Origin: Davidsoniella eucalypti
Lineage: Eukaryota > Ascomycota > Sordariomycetes > Microascales > Ceratocystidaceae
DNA: 64,000 nt
Direction: 5' to 3'
Assembly (NCBI GenBank): GCA_004009845.1
Contig: RMBW01000071.1
Span: forward strand, 62,001-126,000
Part shown: positions 1 through 11,100 of the stretch, one piece after another
How positions within the stretch are numbered: the first letter of the stretch is position 1
How the letters are laid out: each line of letters begins with the position of its first letter
Made by a program: the position numbers and the translations under genes
Notes under the pieces: model-generated
Database searches by the model: none
Told to the model about the DNA's origin: nothing
What the model saw: the letters and a program-made list of their open reading frames with translations, nothing else

Positions 1-1011
1 CGGTGAAAAGAATCGGCACTTCCTGCCCAGTACAGCTAGAGTCGGAGCTAGTGTACAAGTTTCTCTTAGTTGTTATGTTATGATGTTCTAGTTGGTGTCA
101 TGTCCCTATCGAAACCCTATCCCGCATCTAAGCAGCCTAGCCAAGATAGACAAGGAAGCGCCAACCAAGGCCGACGAGAAGGGAAATCGTGGAGATGACT
201 TAAAATAGCAGCAGAGGAAGATGAATGCAAACATACAGAATAAAGAAAAGAAAGGAAAAAAGAAAAGAAAAGAAAACGAACGACCGAAAAAAAAACGAAT
301 AAAAGAGCCAGCGATAAATTCGCTTATAAAACACTCAAAGGTACACTCTGCAGTAGCGGTACAGGTACTTTACTGTGCCCGTTTACAGCGCGTATCAGCC
401 CGCAACGAAGTCCCTGGTACCTTGGCAGACAGTGCCCAAAGTGTAACTGGCACAGTTGCGTCCCCGCCGCAGCAACAAGGCGTCCAGCCCTTCCTTCACT
501 ATCACCTCCCCACCTCCTTCGCTAGCCACAGGAGCCTACCCACTGAAAACACAGTGAACGGGGGCCCTGCCGGACTGCCCTGTAATCTTATTAATGTCTA
601 GTTGATGGGCGAAAGGCGCCCGGCGGCGGAGCGTCGCTATCGCTATCTTTCGAGCTGGATGGTTCCAAAACAGAACGCACGCCCCCCAATGGTCACTGTT
701 TTTGTTGTTGCTATTGCTTCTGTTGGCTGTGTCCAACTTAAACTAATACAGGTAGGTTCTACGATACAATACAATAGGCGACGTCCTGACCGGAAACATA
801 AAAACCGCCGCGAACCCCCTCTCAAATGCGCCAGAACACCTCTCTCTTTTCCTTTCTTCTTTGGATTCCCCCCATAAAACCTTTATATACTATCTCCTAT
901 CATTAGGTACAGGCTTCGTCTACCTCTTTAGACACTTGTATCTGTTATCATATTTTTTTGTTTTATTCCTATATCCATCTCTTGTTGATTCCGTCTCACA
1001 ACACCGTCAAA
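1..1011. other. Left-edge intergenic region and glutamine synthetase leader
   Basis: No gene is supported here. The only long open stretches are a Lys-rich run followed by unrelated sequence and short overlapping frames with no recognisable domain. The last 170 bases (about 838-1011) are strongly pyrimidine-rich on the plus strand, as is common at the promoter and leader of highly expressed fungal genes. GATA-type sites on either strand lie near 635-645, 893-898 and 939-945; these would suit a nitrogen-regulated gene but are short enough to occur by chance. Confidence 0.5.
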
Positions 1012-3226
1012 ATGGTGAGTTCCTGCTATACCCCAATCCGTTGCTCGTCTACTACGTGGCCAGTTTCCATTACCAAATCGATGGCCCATTGGGGCCAGCC
1101 GCCATAGCTTCTCGTGGTCCAACCATCTCGTTACCGTGCGGCTCAAGCTGTGCTGGTTTCTCAGGCCCATACATACACTCTCATGTGTGTGCCTCTACTT
1201 AGCTCATCTGCCGCATGCGAGTCTGGCTCCGAAGCTCTGGTTATCCTGCCCTGCAGTGAAAATCACCAGCAGTCTATGTTACCATTATGTTATGAATGCA
1301 ATGCTAACTATGTTCCTTCCAGGCTACCTTTGTGTCCAACTCCGATACCGTATGTCGTCTCTACAGACCGCTAGACCGTAGCGAATCGATATATCGATAT
1401 GCCACATCATGAATTCCACTAACTAGTCTTTCGTATATAGCTTGCCAAGTACCTCAAGCTTGAGCAGAAGGGCAAGATCATGGCCGAGTACATCTGGATC
1501 GATGCCGAGGGCAACACCCGTTCCAAGTCCAGAGTAAGTCTATGGCATCCCACAACAACTCTTATCTTCATCCCCGGCGCTCCTATCATGCCAAAAGCTT
1601 GGCATTACGGCAGCAAAATAGTCTAGCGCAAGGTGCCCCCGAGCCAATACAGGAATCAGCAACAGTCCAAAAATAAACGGTTTAGTTAATAGCTCGCTGT
1701 TGGCTGGTTGCACATCGATCGATTGAAATTAGGCACACGTTATCCTGCATTACACCACAGCGTCACCGCTACAAGGCCAATGGCCAGTGTTTGTTCGGAG
1801 CCGCATGTAATGGAATACTTCGCGTGCCTATATTTCAGGTTCGATTCCGCTCTCTCACCTCACAATCGGGAGGTCTTTTAGCGGGGTTGTCCTTCCCCTC
1901 CATAGCACCGCCCCACAATTTGTATCCCTGTCTAGTCTTCGAAGGGTATTTTGATTGGGAGCAGCCTTTGTAGGATTGAACTTTGCACTACACTATAGGC
2001 GGTTATCATTCGGGAAAACCCAAATTTTCCGCCTATAACCGAACGTTCAACTTAAGGGACCTACGAAAGCCTCGACCCTAAACTTTGCCCGCGGGGGCGC
2101 TATTACACTCTAATTGCCCCAAGGAGTTTGTCTTCGCTCATAGTTCGGAATTTGCGTCCGACGAACTGCCGCTAATTTATTACTTCTCACAGACTCTTGA
2201 TGAGCAGGACGGCGGCTATGTCCCCACTGATCTTCCTACCTGGAACTTCGATGGTTCCTCCACTGGTCAGGCCCCTGGTGACAACTCCGATGTCTACCTG
2301 AAGCCCGTTGCCGTCTTCCCCGACCCGTTCCGTGGCTCCCCCAACATTCTAGTCATGTCCGAGTGCTGGAACGCTGATGGCACCCCCAACAAGTTCAACT
2401 ACCGCCACGACTGCGCTAAGCTGATGGAGACCCACGCCAACACCAAGCCTTGGTTCGGTCTGGAGCAGGAGTACACCCTGCTCGACATGACCGACCGCCC
2501 CTACGGCTGGCCCGCTGGCGGTTACCCTGCTCCTCAGGGCCCGTACTACTGCGGTGTTGGTGCTGGCAAGGTCGTCCAGCGTGACATTGTTGACGCTCAC
2601 TACAAGGCTTGCCTGTACGCCTCCATCAAGATCTCTGGTACCAACGCCGAGGTCATGCCCGCTCAGTGGGAGTACCAGGTCGGTCCCTGCGAGGGTATTG
2701 AGAGTAAGTTTATATTGCCACCTCCTAAATTGTTGTCGTGTATGACATCATAACTCGCATTCATTTACTAACGTATAATATAGTGGGTGACCACCTGTGG
2801 GTTTCTCGTTTCCTCCTATGCCGCATTGCTGAGGAGTTCGGCGCTAAGGTTTCTTTCCACCCTAAGCCTATTCCCGGTGACTGGAACGGTGCTGGCCTGC
2901 ACAGCAACTTCTCCACTGAGCTCATGCGCAAGGAGGGTGGCATGAAGTTCATTGAGGAGGCTATTCACAAGCTGGAGGGCCGCCACGCTGAGCACATTGC
3001 CGTCTACGGTGAGGGTAACGAGGCTCGTCTGACTGGTCGCCACGAGACTGGTGCCATCGACAAGTTCACCTGGGGTGTTGCCAACCGTGGCTGCTCCATC
3101 CGTATTCCTCGCGAGTGCGGTGCTCAGGGCTTCGGTTACTTCGAGGATCGCCGTCCCGCTTCTAACGCCGACCCTTACCGTATCACTGGTATCCTCATGG
3201 AGACCATCTACGGCCCTTCGCAGTAA
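1012..3226 (+). CDS. GLN1: Glutamine synthetase (eukaryotic GSII), five exons
   Basis: Cytosolic glutamate-ammonia ligase (EC 6.3.1.2), which makes glutamine from glutamate, ammonia and ATP. Exons: 1012-1014, 1323-1349, 1441-1533, 2193-2703 and 2784-3226, giving 358 residues, the normal length for fungal GSII. Visible family motifs: KIMAEYIWID near residue 22, WNFDGSSTGQAPGDNSD around 60-76, the PDPFR segment, WFGLEQEYTL (metal-binding glutamates), GYPAPQGPYYCGVG, NAEVMPAQWEYQVGPC, HPKPIPGDWNGAG (the ATP/glutamate region), GRHETG and SIRIPR with YFEDRRPASN near the C-terminus. The start codon forms its own exon: ATG is followed directly by the donor GTGAGT. The third intron is unusually long (1534-2192, 659 nt) and contains a stem-loop. 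Codon choice is strongly biased to C-ending codons, consistent with high expression. Family call is near certain; the short 5' exons are inferred from splice sites and phase. Confidence 0.96.
1964..2071 (+). repeat. Nested stem-loop (imperfect inverted repeat) in glutamine synthetase intron 3
   Basis: Within the long third intron several arms pair in order. CTTTGTAGG at 1966-1974 pairs with CCTACgAAAG at 2060-2069, with one bulged base. TTGAAC at 1976-1981 pairs with GTTCAA at 2045-2050. TATAGGCGG at 1994-2002 pairs with CCGCCTATA at 2029-2037. GGG-AAAA-CCC at 2012-2021 forms the tip. The nesting is seen directly; whether it is a folded RNA element or the remnant of a small inverted-repeat element is unknown. 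Confidence 0.6.
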
Positions 3227-4709
3227 ATTAGCTGGTCTTTATGCACAGTAGCTACTGGTTCACTCTATAGCTCCTGTTAAGATTGTATAGCTCAGGGAGT
3301 TGATTGCTGTACTTGGGATTAATGAGTGAAAGAAACGTGCTGGGAATCACGGGGCGTTTTGACTTTGTTTATGAATTGACATACTGAGATCCTCGCTATG
3401 CGAGAGGACTATTGTTTTTTTTTGCTTTTTTTTTGCTGCTTTATATTATTATCTAATGGGGATAGATGAGATGAGACTTTCTGTCATCTTCATTTCCCTA
3501 ATAGCCAAACTATGTTTCTTGTGAACACGAGAGCATTCGACAAACGCGACGGACAGGTAGATCAACAAGCGCCAAAACATCTTCCTGTTCTTTGTCTACT
3601 AATTATCAGCACAAAAACCTGACATAGCCTAGCGGATTGAATCCAACTTGGGTTATATTGTCACTTTGGAGGAAAACGGAACATCTGCAAAAAGAAAAGA
3701 AAAACAATACAAATACTACCTACTACTCTGTACTACATTCTATTAATCTGGAGTTGCCATCTTGAATATCGTGACTAGTATTGCATTTCATAGTGAATAG
3801 CATGGAAGCTGTGTATTATTCGTGATCATGTTAAATAGAATGAATGTTTTGCTGATGAAAGTCATCTCGGCTTAAAGTACGTTCGCCATAAAAATCTTGT
3901 TTTTATTAATCATTTTGTCAAGGTGGAAATGGAGCTCTAATAGCGCACCTCGGTTAGTGATTAGCTAGTTATTTATTTATTTATCATTTTACGTCTTTAT
4001 GTATTAGCTAGTTATATAAGTACATATATGTGATTGTTGCTATATCATCCCAGGGTTAGAAGCTCGAAACTCACGTTATACAAAATAGCAACAAAACATC
4101 TCCAGATCGAAATAGAAAGATAACAAAGTTTGGTTGGGTGGTTTGAGTGATGGATATTGATCAGTACTAGTACGTAATGACTCACTAGCTGGAATATGTA
4201 TGATGTATAATTCCTAGATACACAAATTTGTTTCTAATGGTAGTGAGTAGTTACCCAAACTGCTCATATGGGTGAATTACTTTAAGTATGAAGTGTATTT
4301 CTCATGCTCGGCAATAAAGAAAGGCAGGCACCTATCAAGTGACTATGACTAAATAAAAAAGGCGACGGTGAGCACAAACATCGCAACTGCCTTTCTTGGG
4401 ATAAAGCTACTCCAAGTATAAAATCGTTGATAGATTTCCAAGTGGTGATGTCTTCTCCCCTCTAAATATTCACATCAACAATTACCTTCAGAAATTCATC
4501 AATCAGCTTTGCTATCTCCAAGTCTATTTTGAAACGTATCTAAAGACTTTGGCCTATTCATATTCTTTTTACTTCCCTTTTTCTATATTCATAAAATATA
4601 ACAAACCTGTTTTCTACGGTATGGTGACACGAGCCCTTACATTTGTTTCATGTCATAAAAACAACTAACCATCTTGCTTTATGAAGGTAGCCTTCGATAT
4701 AATTCAACA
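3227..4709. other. AT-rich intergenic region between glutamine synthetase and the small acidic ORF
   Basis: No coding region recognised. The stretch is AT-rich with many stops in every frame. A 13-nt direct repeat (ATTAGCTAGTTAT) occurs near 3961 and 4003, flanking TTTA repeats. The first 200 bases are presumably the 3' UTR of glutamine synthetase. Confidence 0.5.
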
Positions 4710-5021
4710 ATGTCCTTCCTAATGGATATTGACGAGATCGATATCTCTAGCTTTCACGGCACATACGAGCCTGCGGATTTCGTGCTTTCGTCGACCATCG
4801 ATGTCGACATGACAGATGTGAGCTTGGTCGGCCTCGATCAAGCCATGCCGTTGATAATGGGCAACTCGCCCATTCCCAGCAATTATATATCCTATCTAGT
4901 AGATATGGATATTGAGATGACAGATTGCTGTCAAATTTCATCCGAATACTCTATTTCATCTATGTTGTCGTGCTGCGATAGTTATATGGACGTGGATTGT
5001 GACGGCTTTAGCATTTATTGA
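4710..5021 (+). CDS. Small acidic ORF with repeated MD(I/V)(D/E) motifs, hypothetical
   Basis: A 103-codon open frame that I do not recognise. The chosen ATG has A at -3 (CAACAATG) and is preferred over an in-frame ATG 36 bases upstream with a weaker context. The peptide is short and acidic. It repeats one motif four times: MDIDEID near the start, DVDMTD around residue 33, DMDIEMTD around 72 and MDVDCD near the end, with a Cys/Ser-rich C-terminal third. No signal peptide or membrane segment is seen. It ends only 132 bases before the DNMT5 start codon on the same strand, so it is either a small independent gene or a long upstream ORF in the DNMT5 transcript. It cannot simply be an N-terminal exon of DNMT5: a TAA lies in the DNMT5 frame at 5139-5141 with no AG acceptor between it and the ATG. 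Confidence 0.35.
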   Translation: MSFLMDIDEIDISSFHGTYEPADFVLSSTIDVDMTDVSLVGLDQAMPLIMGNSPIPSNYISYLVDMDIEMTDCCQISSEYSISSMLSCCDSYMDVDCDGFSIY

Positions 5022-5153
5022 GCTAATGATATTGTGACTCGTTGTCATTTACAACTGCAGAAAGGATAACGACTTTACTTCAATTCTGTCGATGATATTT
5101 CCGTCTACTGCGCCTAATAAAAGCTGCTTTATCAACATTAATATTATATCGTC

Positions 5154-8100
5154 ATGGATGAGCCTGGGGATACAATCGATGAATCATTCAACAGCAATGG
5201 ACGGTCGAAACCAAGCCTTCCCGAGATAGGGATCCACGCAACTGTCCCCGAGGCCGCCTTCGACATGGACCTACCACGCAGCATCACCAATGTCCAAGAT
5301 GCCTTCGTAGCATTGATGCAAACAGCTTTTCGACTAGGCCTTGAAGCGGTAGTCGAAGACGGCGGTGTCCACATGCGTATCGGAACGTTGTGCTCAGGCA
5401 CAGATGCACCGGTATTTGCCCTGAGGTCGCTCCAAGAGGCGGCAGCAACGATGGGCTATGGTAGAGTCCTATCGTTTGACCATATCTTCAGTGCAGAGAT
5501 CGAAACGTTCAAACAGGCTTTTATCCGGCGAAATGTCAAGCCAGCGGGCCCAGTGTTCCGTGATGTACAGGAGATGGCCAAATTCGACCAGGCGTAAGTC
5601 AATCCGCTAAATTGTGTAACTATTGAAGCCATTTCTATATTGAAATAATATACGATTCATCTTCATGTAGTAAGAAACTGTGGTTGTGTACTAATAAACA
5701 TGTGTACTTGGACTATATAGCATGAACGCCGAGGGTTATCTTGAGAAGGTTGATCATGATATCGACATCCTAGTGTTTGGATCATCGTGTGTCGACTTCT
5801 CAAATTTGAACCATACCAAAAAAGCGCTAGGAAAAGGCGCATTTATCGATATCACCCGCGCCGACTATACTGACGAGCCAGAACCAGCAGTCGACGACTT
5901 TCTCGCCAAAATTCTAGAAGACGTGGACGGCGAGTCGTCACGTACGTTTCTATCCGGTCTCTTATACGTCAGCAAATACCGGCCCGGTGTGGTTATCATG
6001 GAAAACGTCATCAATGCCCCCTGGGACGAGATTGCCAATTTCTGGTTCGCCAAGATAGGCTATGCTTCTGCCTACAAGAAGTGCAGCTCACGGGACTACG
6101 GCTTGCCACACATTCGCATGCGCGGCTATCTTATCGCAGTGGATTATCGAGAGTTCCGTGAAGCTAGTGAGGGCCTCGTTGCGGAATGGGACGAGATCAT
6201 GAGTGGCTTGTCATTACCAGAGCCTGCACCACTGGTCAATTTTGTGCTACAGCCTGGCGATCAACGTTTGTTGAATCATCGCCATGCACTAAAGAAAGTT
6301 GCTCGTTCCGTACGTACTACAGATGCACGTATGTGTCAACTACGCCATGCCGAAGCCCGTTCCTCAGAGGGCTTGTCAAGCCGAAGTCGATACACCATGA
6401 TGGACGATCGTGGCCAGTGTCGTCCACGAGAAGATAGTTTCCGCGAAGCTATCCAAGAGCTTGGTGACCGAGAAAAGGACCTGCTAGATATTACCTACGA
6501 GCGCGGCCTCAAGAAAAACTACGATATGACGCACAAGCTCCTCATCTACGATATCTCTCAAAACGTTGATCGATCACCTGGCCAGTTGGGCGTGACGCCG
6601 TGTCTAACACCGAAGGGCAATCCTTTTGTGACAAATCAAGGCCGGCCACTTCTGGGAATTGAGGCACTTGGCCTACAAGGCATAGACATGGCCCACATAG
6701 TTCCGTCTATCGAATCGCAGATGCAACTTCAGGACTTGGCTGGCAATGCCATGACAACGACTGTTATCGGCGCTACGCTACTAGCCGCAATCATAGCGGT
6801 ACAGAACGCCAAAGGTAGCACTCTATTAACACGTCCTGCTTTCCATGCCGTCAACCATTTCTGTCGGGAGACCGATGGGCTTCTGGTACCGCAAGCAGCG
6901 CCAGGAGATGTTGCCATCGATGTCAACAGAATACGGGTTTTGAGCTCGCGGTCTGACTTGCTTTCACCAGGGGCACTCATATCCTATGTCGACCGCATCC
7001 GCACATTATGTCCCTGCAACGCTGGGCTCTACGGAGACCGCTCGGCTAGCCTTTCGCGCTGTGCTGTGTGTCATGAGATCCGCTGCGCGCGCTGTTTAGG
7101 CAACCCACCCCATCATTTTGAGCCATGGACACAGCGGTCGAGCGATGTTGTCAACTACGTGAATGCCAAGTCTTTATTAAGTAAAGTTGGCGTGGCGTCA
7201 TACATGCTATGTCGCGAAGGAGTCCCAATACCAGCAAACTACAGCATTCGTGAGCCCAATATCGCCATCCCATATATCGACGACATGATCACAGGTTGCG
7301 TTGCAATCCCCGACGGTTTAGAAGCTATACTCAACCTATGTTCCAACGAGGTACGATATATATACCACGAGTGCCATCTTGGCCCAGAACCCACTATAGT
7401 GTACCAGTCGGCGAACTCTTACATGCATATCGTTATTGGTCACGATGCCATCACGTGGCTAGTATGGATTAAAGGCTCATATAAGATGGTACGTCGCTTC
7501 ATAGGGCTACACGACTGGAGTAAACCGATACTCAAAGCGGTGCTTCCAAGATCCTCTGAACACGGATCTATCCCACGGCCACAAGACTGGATGATTTGGG
7601 TGAAAGACAAAATCAAGGCAACGGCATATCTGAGGCCCGCAGAGGCCGTGGGCTTTTATGATATTACTATTGAAGATACCTTTATGTGGTTTGACGAGTC
7701 TCGACAACGCTGGAGCTCGGTGGTGCGTATGCACCCATTTGTTTGTGGATTCCGGCGCATTATAGAAGGCAGATACATGTACTCAATTAGCTGTGCTACA
7801 TCGCGAGGCCATCTGTTTGCCAAATGGAACGAAACAGGCGAACCAGGTGGCATATTCATGTTTGAAGATCCATCACTAGTCTCAGCCCCAGAAGAAGATT
7901 CGTGGGCTATAGCGTTCAGCCACCGACGTCTCAGCATCTTCGAGTCACGTGATACTCTGTGTACAGTCACAGGAATTCCGCCAATGTGGCCGATTGCTAC
8001 GAATGGTTTGAATCTGCAATTCATGGTGAAGGGGTGGTGGTCACGTTGCAAGAAGATAAGCAAACGACATAAAGAGCACAACGCACCTACCTCATCCCAG

Positions 8101-11100
8101 CGGCGCATGTCAGATTCCAGCGCACTGTGTCTTTCTCCACCACGCACGCTCTATATTCACTCGAAGGCCCTGTGTCCATGGGCCACAGATGCTATTCCAG
8201 ACGGCAACAGAGTGAAAGCAGTGTGTCACCCGAGCCCGTTCGTGACGATGCGCATCATGCTTGATCAAACACCGTGGCCAAGCAGCTTACTTCCCACATT
8301 GTTGAAGCCAGAGAGCTTGTATGCACACATGTGCATGGCGCGTGACGGTTGGGTGCGTATTCCTGAGCGCCTACACGCAGATATGCTGGCGATGGCAAAT
8401 CATGTGTTTCGAGTACTGACACGCGAAGTGTTATGTGATGTTCTCGAACTACCAGCACGTGGCGGGAAGGTATGGGCAGATACTCTCGAGAATAGTACCA
8501 CATTATGTTCAACTTGTGCGCCACCAATTCCGAAGGTCTATGCGGTGACAACCTCCGAAGGTCGTGTCGTCGATCTGATTTCAGATGAGGGGCAGTGCTA
8601 TGTTTTTGAGTTAGCAACACGCAGCCGTCCTTCCCCGTTCCAGCTTGATGCCCGGTACATTCGCCGTAGCGCTCAGAACCTCAATGCGTACTTGGAAGTA
8701 CGTGTCAGTATCAACAATATGGCATTGTATCACCGGGCTCAGGGCTACCTTCCAAAGCCTACCTGGGCTGTGCCAGAGTATCTCTATTCCGATAAGACAT
8801 TCATCATGGTTGACATTCAACCGCAGTATTGTGACCCAGACTTTGGATTTCTACCGCCACTTCTAACAGAAGTAACACCGACTTCACTAGCCGCTCTTGG
8901 TGTACGGCTATCGGACCTTAAGCAGCCACCATCCTTTATTCACACTGGAAGGAAACTCAGACCGGATCAGATGGTCTCTGTAGCGTGGATGCTACGGTGT
9001 CGCGATGCATTTTCAGCACCGTTTTGCGAATCTGAGAGTGAAGAGCATCTTGTTCCAGAGATCAACATGCGTTTAGTTGGCGCTGCTCAACGCAACAATT
9101 ACGCACGTGGCGGTGTGTTAGCTCACGAGGTCGGCTACGGCAAAACAGTTGTTTCGTTGGCCGTTTTGGATTTGAAACGGGCCGATGTGACAGCCGCTAT
9201 CGAAGCTCGCAGAAAGGTAGCCCCAAAGAACATGAGGCACCTTCGGGCGAGTCTAGTTTTAGTGCCTCATCATCTAGTCAAGCAGTGGTGTAGTGAGATC
9301 GCCAAGTTTCTTAATAGCGACGCCCAACCGTGGAACGTCGTAGTGCTAGATGGGCGACGAGGCGTTGATGCACTACAGCCAGCAGAGCTAGAAACGGCAG
9401 ATATCATAATAGCTTCTTTCAGAGCAGTAAACCTCTCGCAAACTCGGCTAGATGCGCTAGCGGTCCTCAGTGGCCAGCTACGGCTCAGTGACAAAGAAGG
9501 AGGACGAAAGCTCTCAGACTTCTACAAGGAAGCCATCAGTTATATGCGGCCGGCGCCGGAATCTCAACATCAAAATAACGAGCATAACGGCGAACATAAA
9601 ACTCACAAAGCCAGCAATGTGGTGGATATCGATGATCTAGTAGATGAGCGGCTCCGAGAAGTCACAAAGACTATTGCGACAGCACAAAGAATGCAGATTC
9701 CTCACAGCACGCGTAAAAAAGGCAACGGAACTAAGAAGAAGCTGGTAGCTGAGCCGGTAGAGAGACTGGACCAATCATGGCGCCGTAGCATTGGAAAGCC
9801 TAGCTCTCTATGGAAAAGAGGGAGCTTACTAGAGATGTACTCGTTTTCGGGGCTGATATACGATGAGTTCTCATACAACGAAGAATATGTCGCACTATTT
9901 GTCAAGTTTGCCCTCACCGACTTCAAGTGGATTCTCTCCGGCACGCCGCCACTTGCCAACCTCAGCCAAGTTTGTGCCATGGGCGCTCTTCTCAATGTCC
10001 ACATAGCCCGAGAAGAGCCGGCGGTTCCTCCACACGTGCCGCAAATGGCACAGGGACCATCGACGCGAGACATGTCACAAGCCGAGCAGTTCCGAGCCTA
10101 CCGCCAACTCAAGTCGGCGCGGTGGGTGTATGAACGCGATAGCCATGCGCGGCGCTTTGTGCGGCATTTTCTACGGCGGAACTGCGCGGTGCAAGGAAAC
10201 TACCGACTAACGGAGATTGTGGTGCCCGTTACGATGGACTCTTTGGCTGCTGTTCTATATCACGTGGCCCAGCAGACGTTATTCGATGCCCGCTGGGTCT
10301 TTGATGATGTACAGGGTGATCTACGTGAACACATCAGCTGCACCATGGCTGGGCCACGGATCGATCGCCAGGGACGGCCAGTACCGTTGTCGACGAAGCG
10401 GTATCTAGCAATCTCTGCCGAAACCCTCATGCTATATGCCTCTGGTCGGGCCAGAGCATTGATGCAATCAATGACACAGACACCAGAGACGGCAGTACAG
10501 CTGACTTTTGACAACCCACGGTCTACGGACAAGGACGGGTTCACTGTGGAGGCACTGCTAGAGCAACTACAGCACAAGCAAGCTCTGCAAGTCCAGGCAC
10601 TTTGTAAGCCACTCAAGTCCCAATGGGACCGTCTAGTCTATCTTTCCGAGAGGTTAGACTCCGATCCGACCTTCAACTTAGCAACAGCGCCGGTAAACGA
10701 CCCACGCCGCAGCAAGCAGAACAGCGCTATCAAACTACGCGATACTTTGTTACACTACATCTTTGCACCAGAGCTGCAGATGTCGGAAGAACAAAATGAG
10801 CTACAGAACATAATGCTAGGAGGACTGGAAGGACTACCTCCTGCTTTGGCCACCCGGTTCCGCCAGGAGAAACCGGTCTTCTCCGGCATCAAATGGGCGG
10901 CTCATGAAGGCGGCCCCGGTCAGTACCACGTTACTGACTGGTACCCAAATATAGACGACGCCGTAGCAAAGATGGACGCCAATGGACCGGAACGACAAGC
11001 TATTGCAGGAGGCTTATTACAGACACTGTCTATGCTTCGAGGAGAGACAACGGACAAGCTGCCACAGCCAACTGCCGACGACTTAGATGGCAAAGGTATT

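Noticed and set aside
221..877. Open frames of 126 and 91 codons at the left edge
   Set aside because: Lys-rich simple sequence followed by unpatterned residues; no supporting signal on either strand.
1837..1848. GGTTCGATTCC, an exact tRNA B-box match inside glutamine synthetase intron 3
   Set aside because: The flanking T-stem does not pair beyond two bases, no acceptor stem can be formed, and the upstream TGGCCAGTG is a poor A box. Treated as chance.
4710..5593. Small acidic ORF as an N-terminal exon of DNMT5
   Set aside because: A TAA in the DNMT5 frame lies at 5139-5141 and there is no AG acceptor between it and the ATG at 5154.
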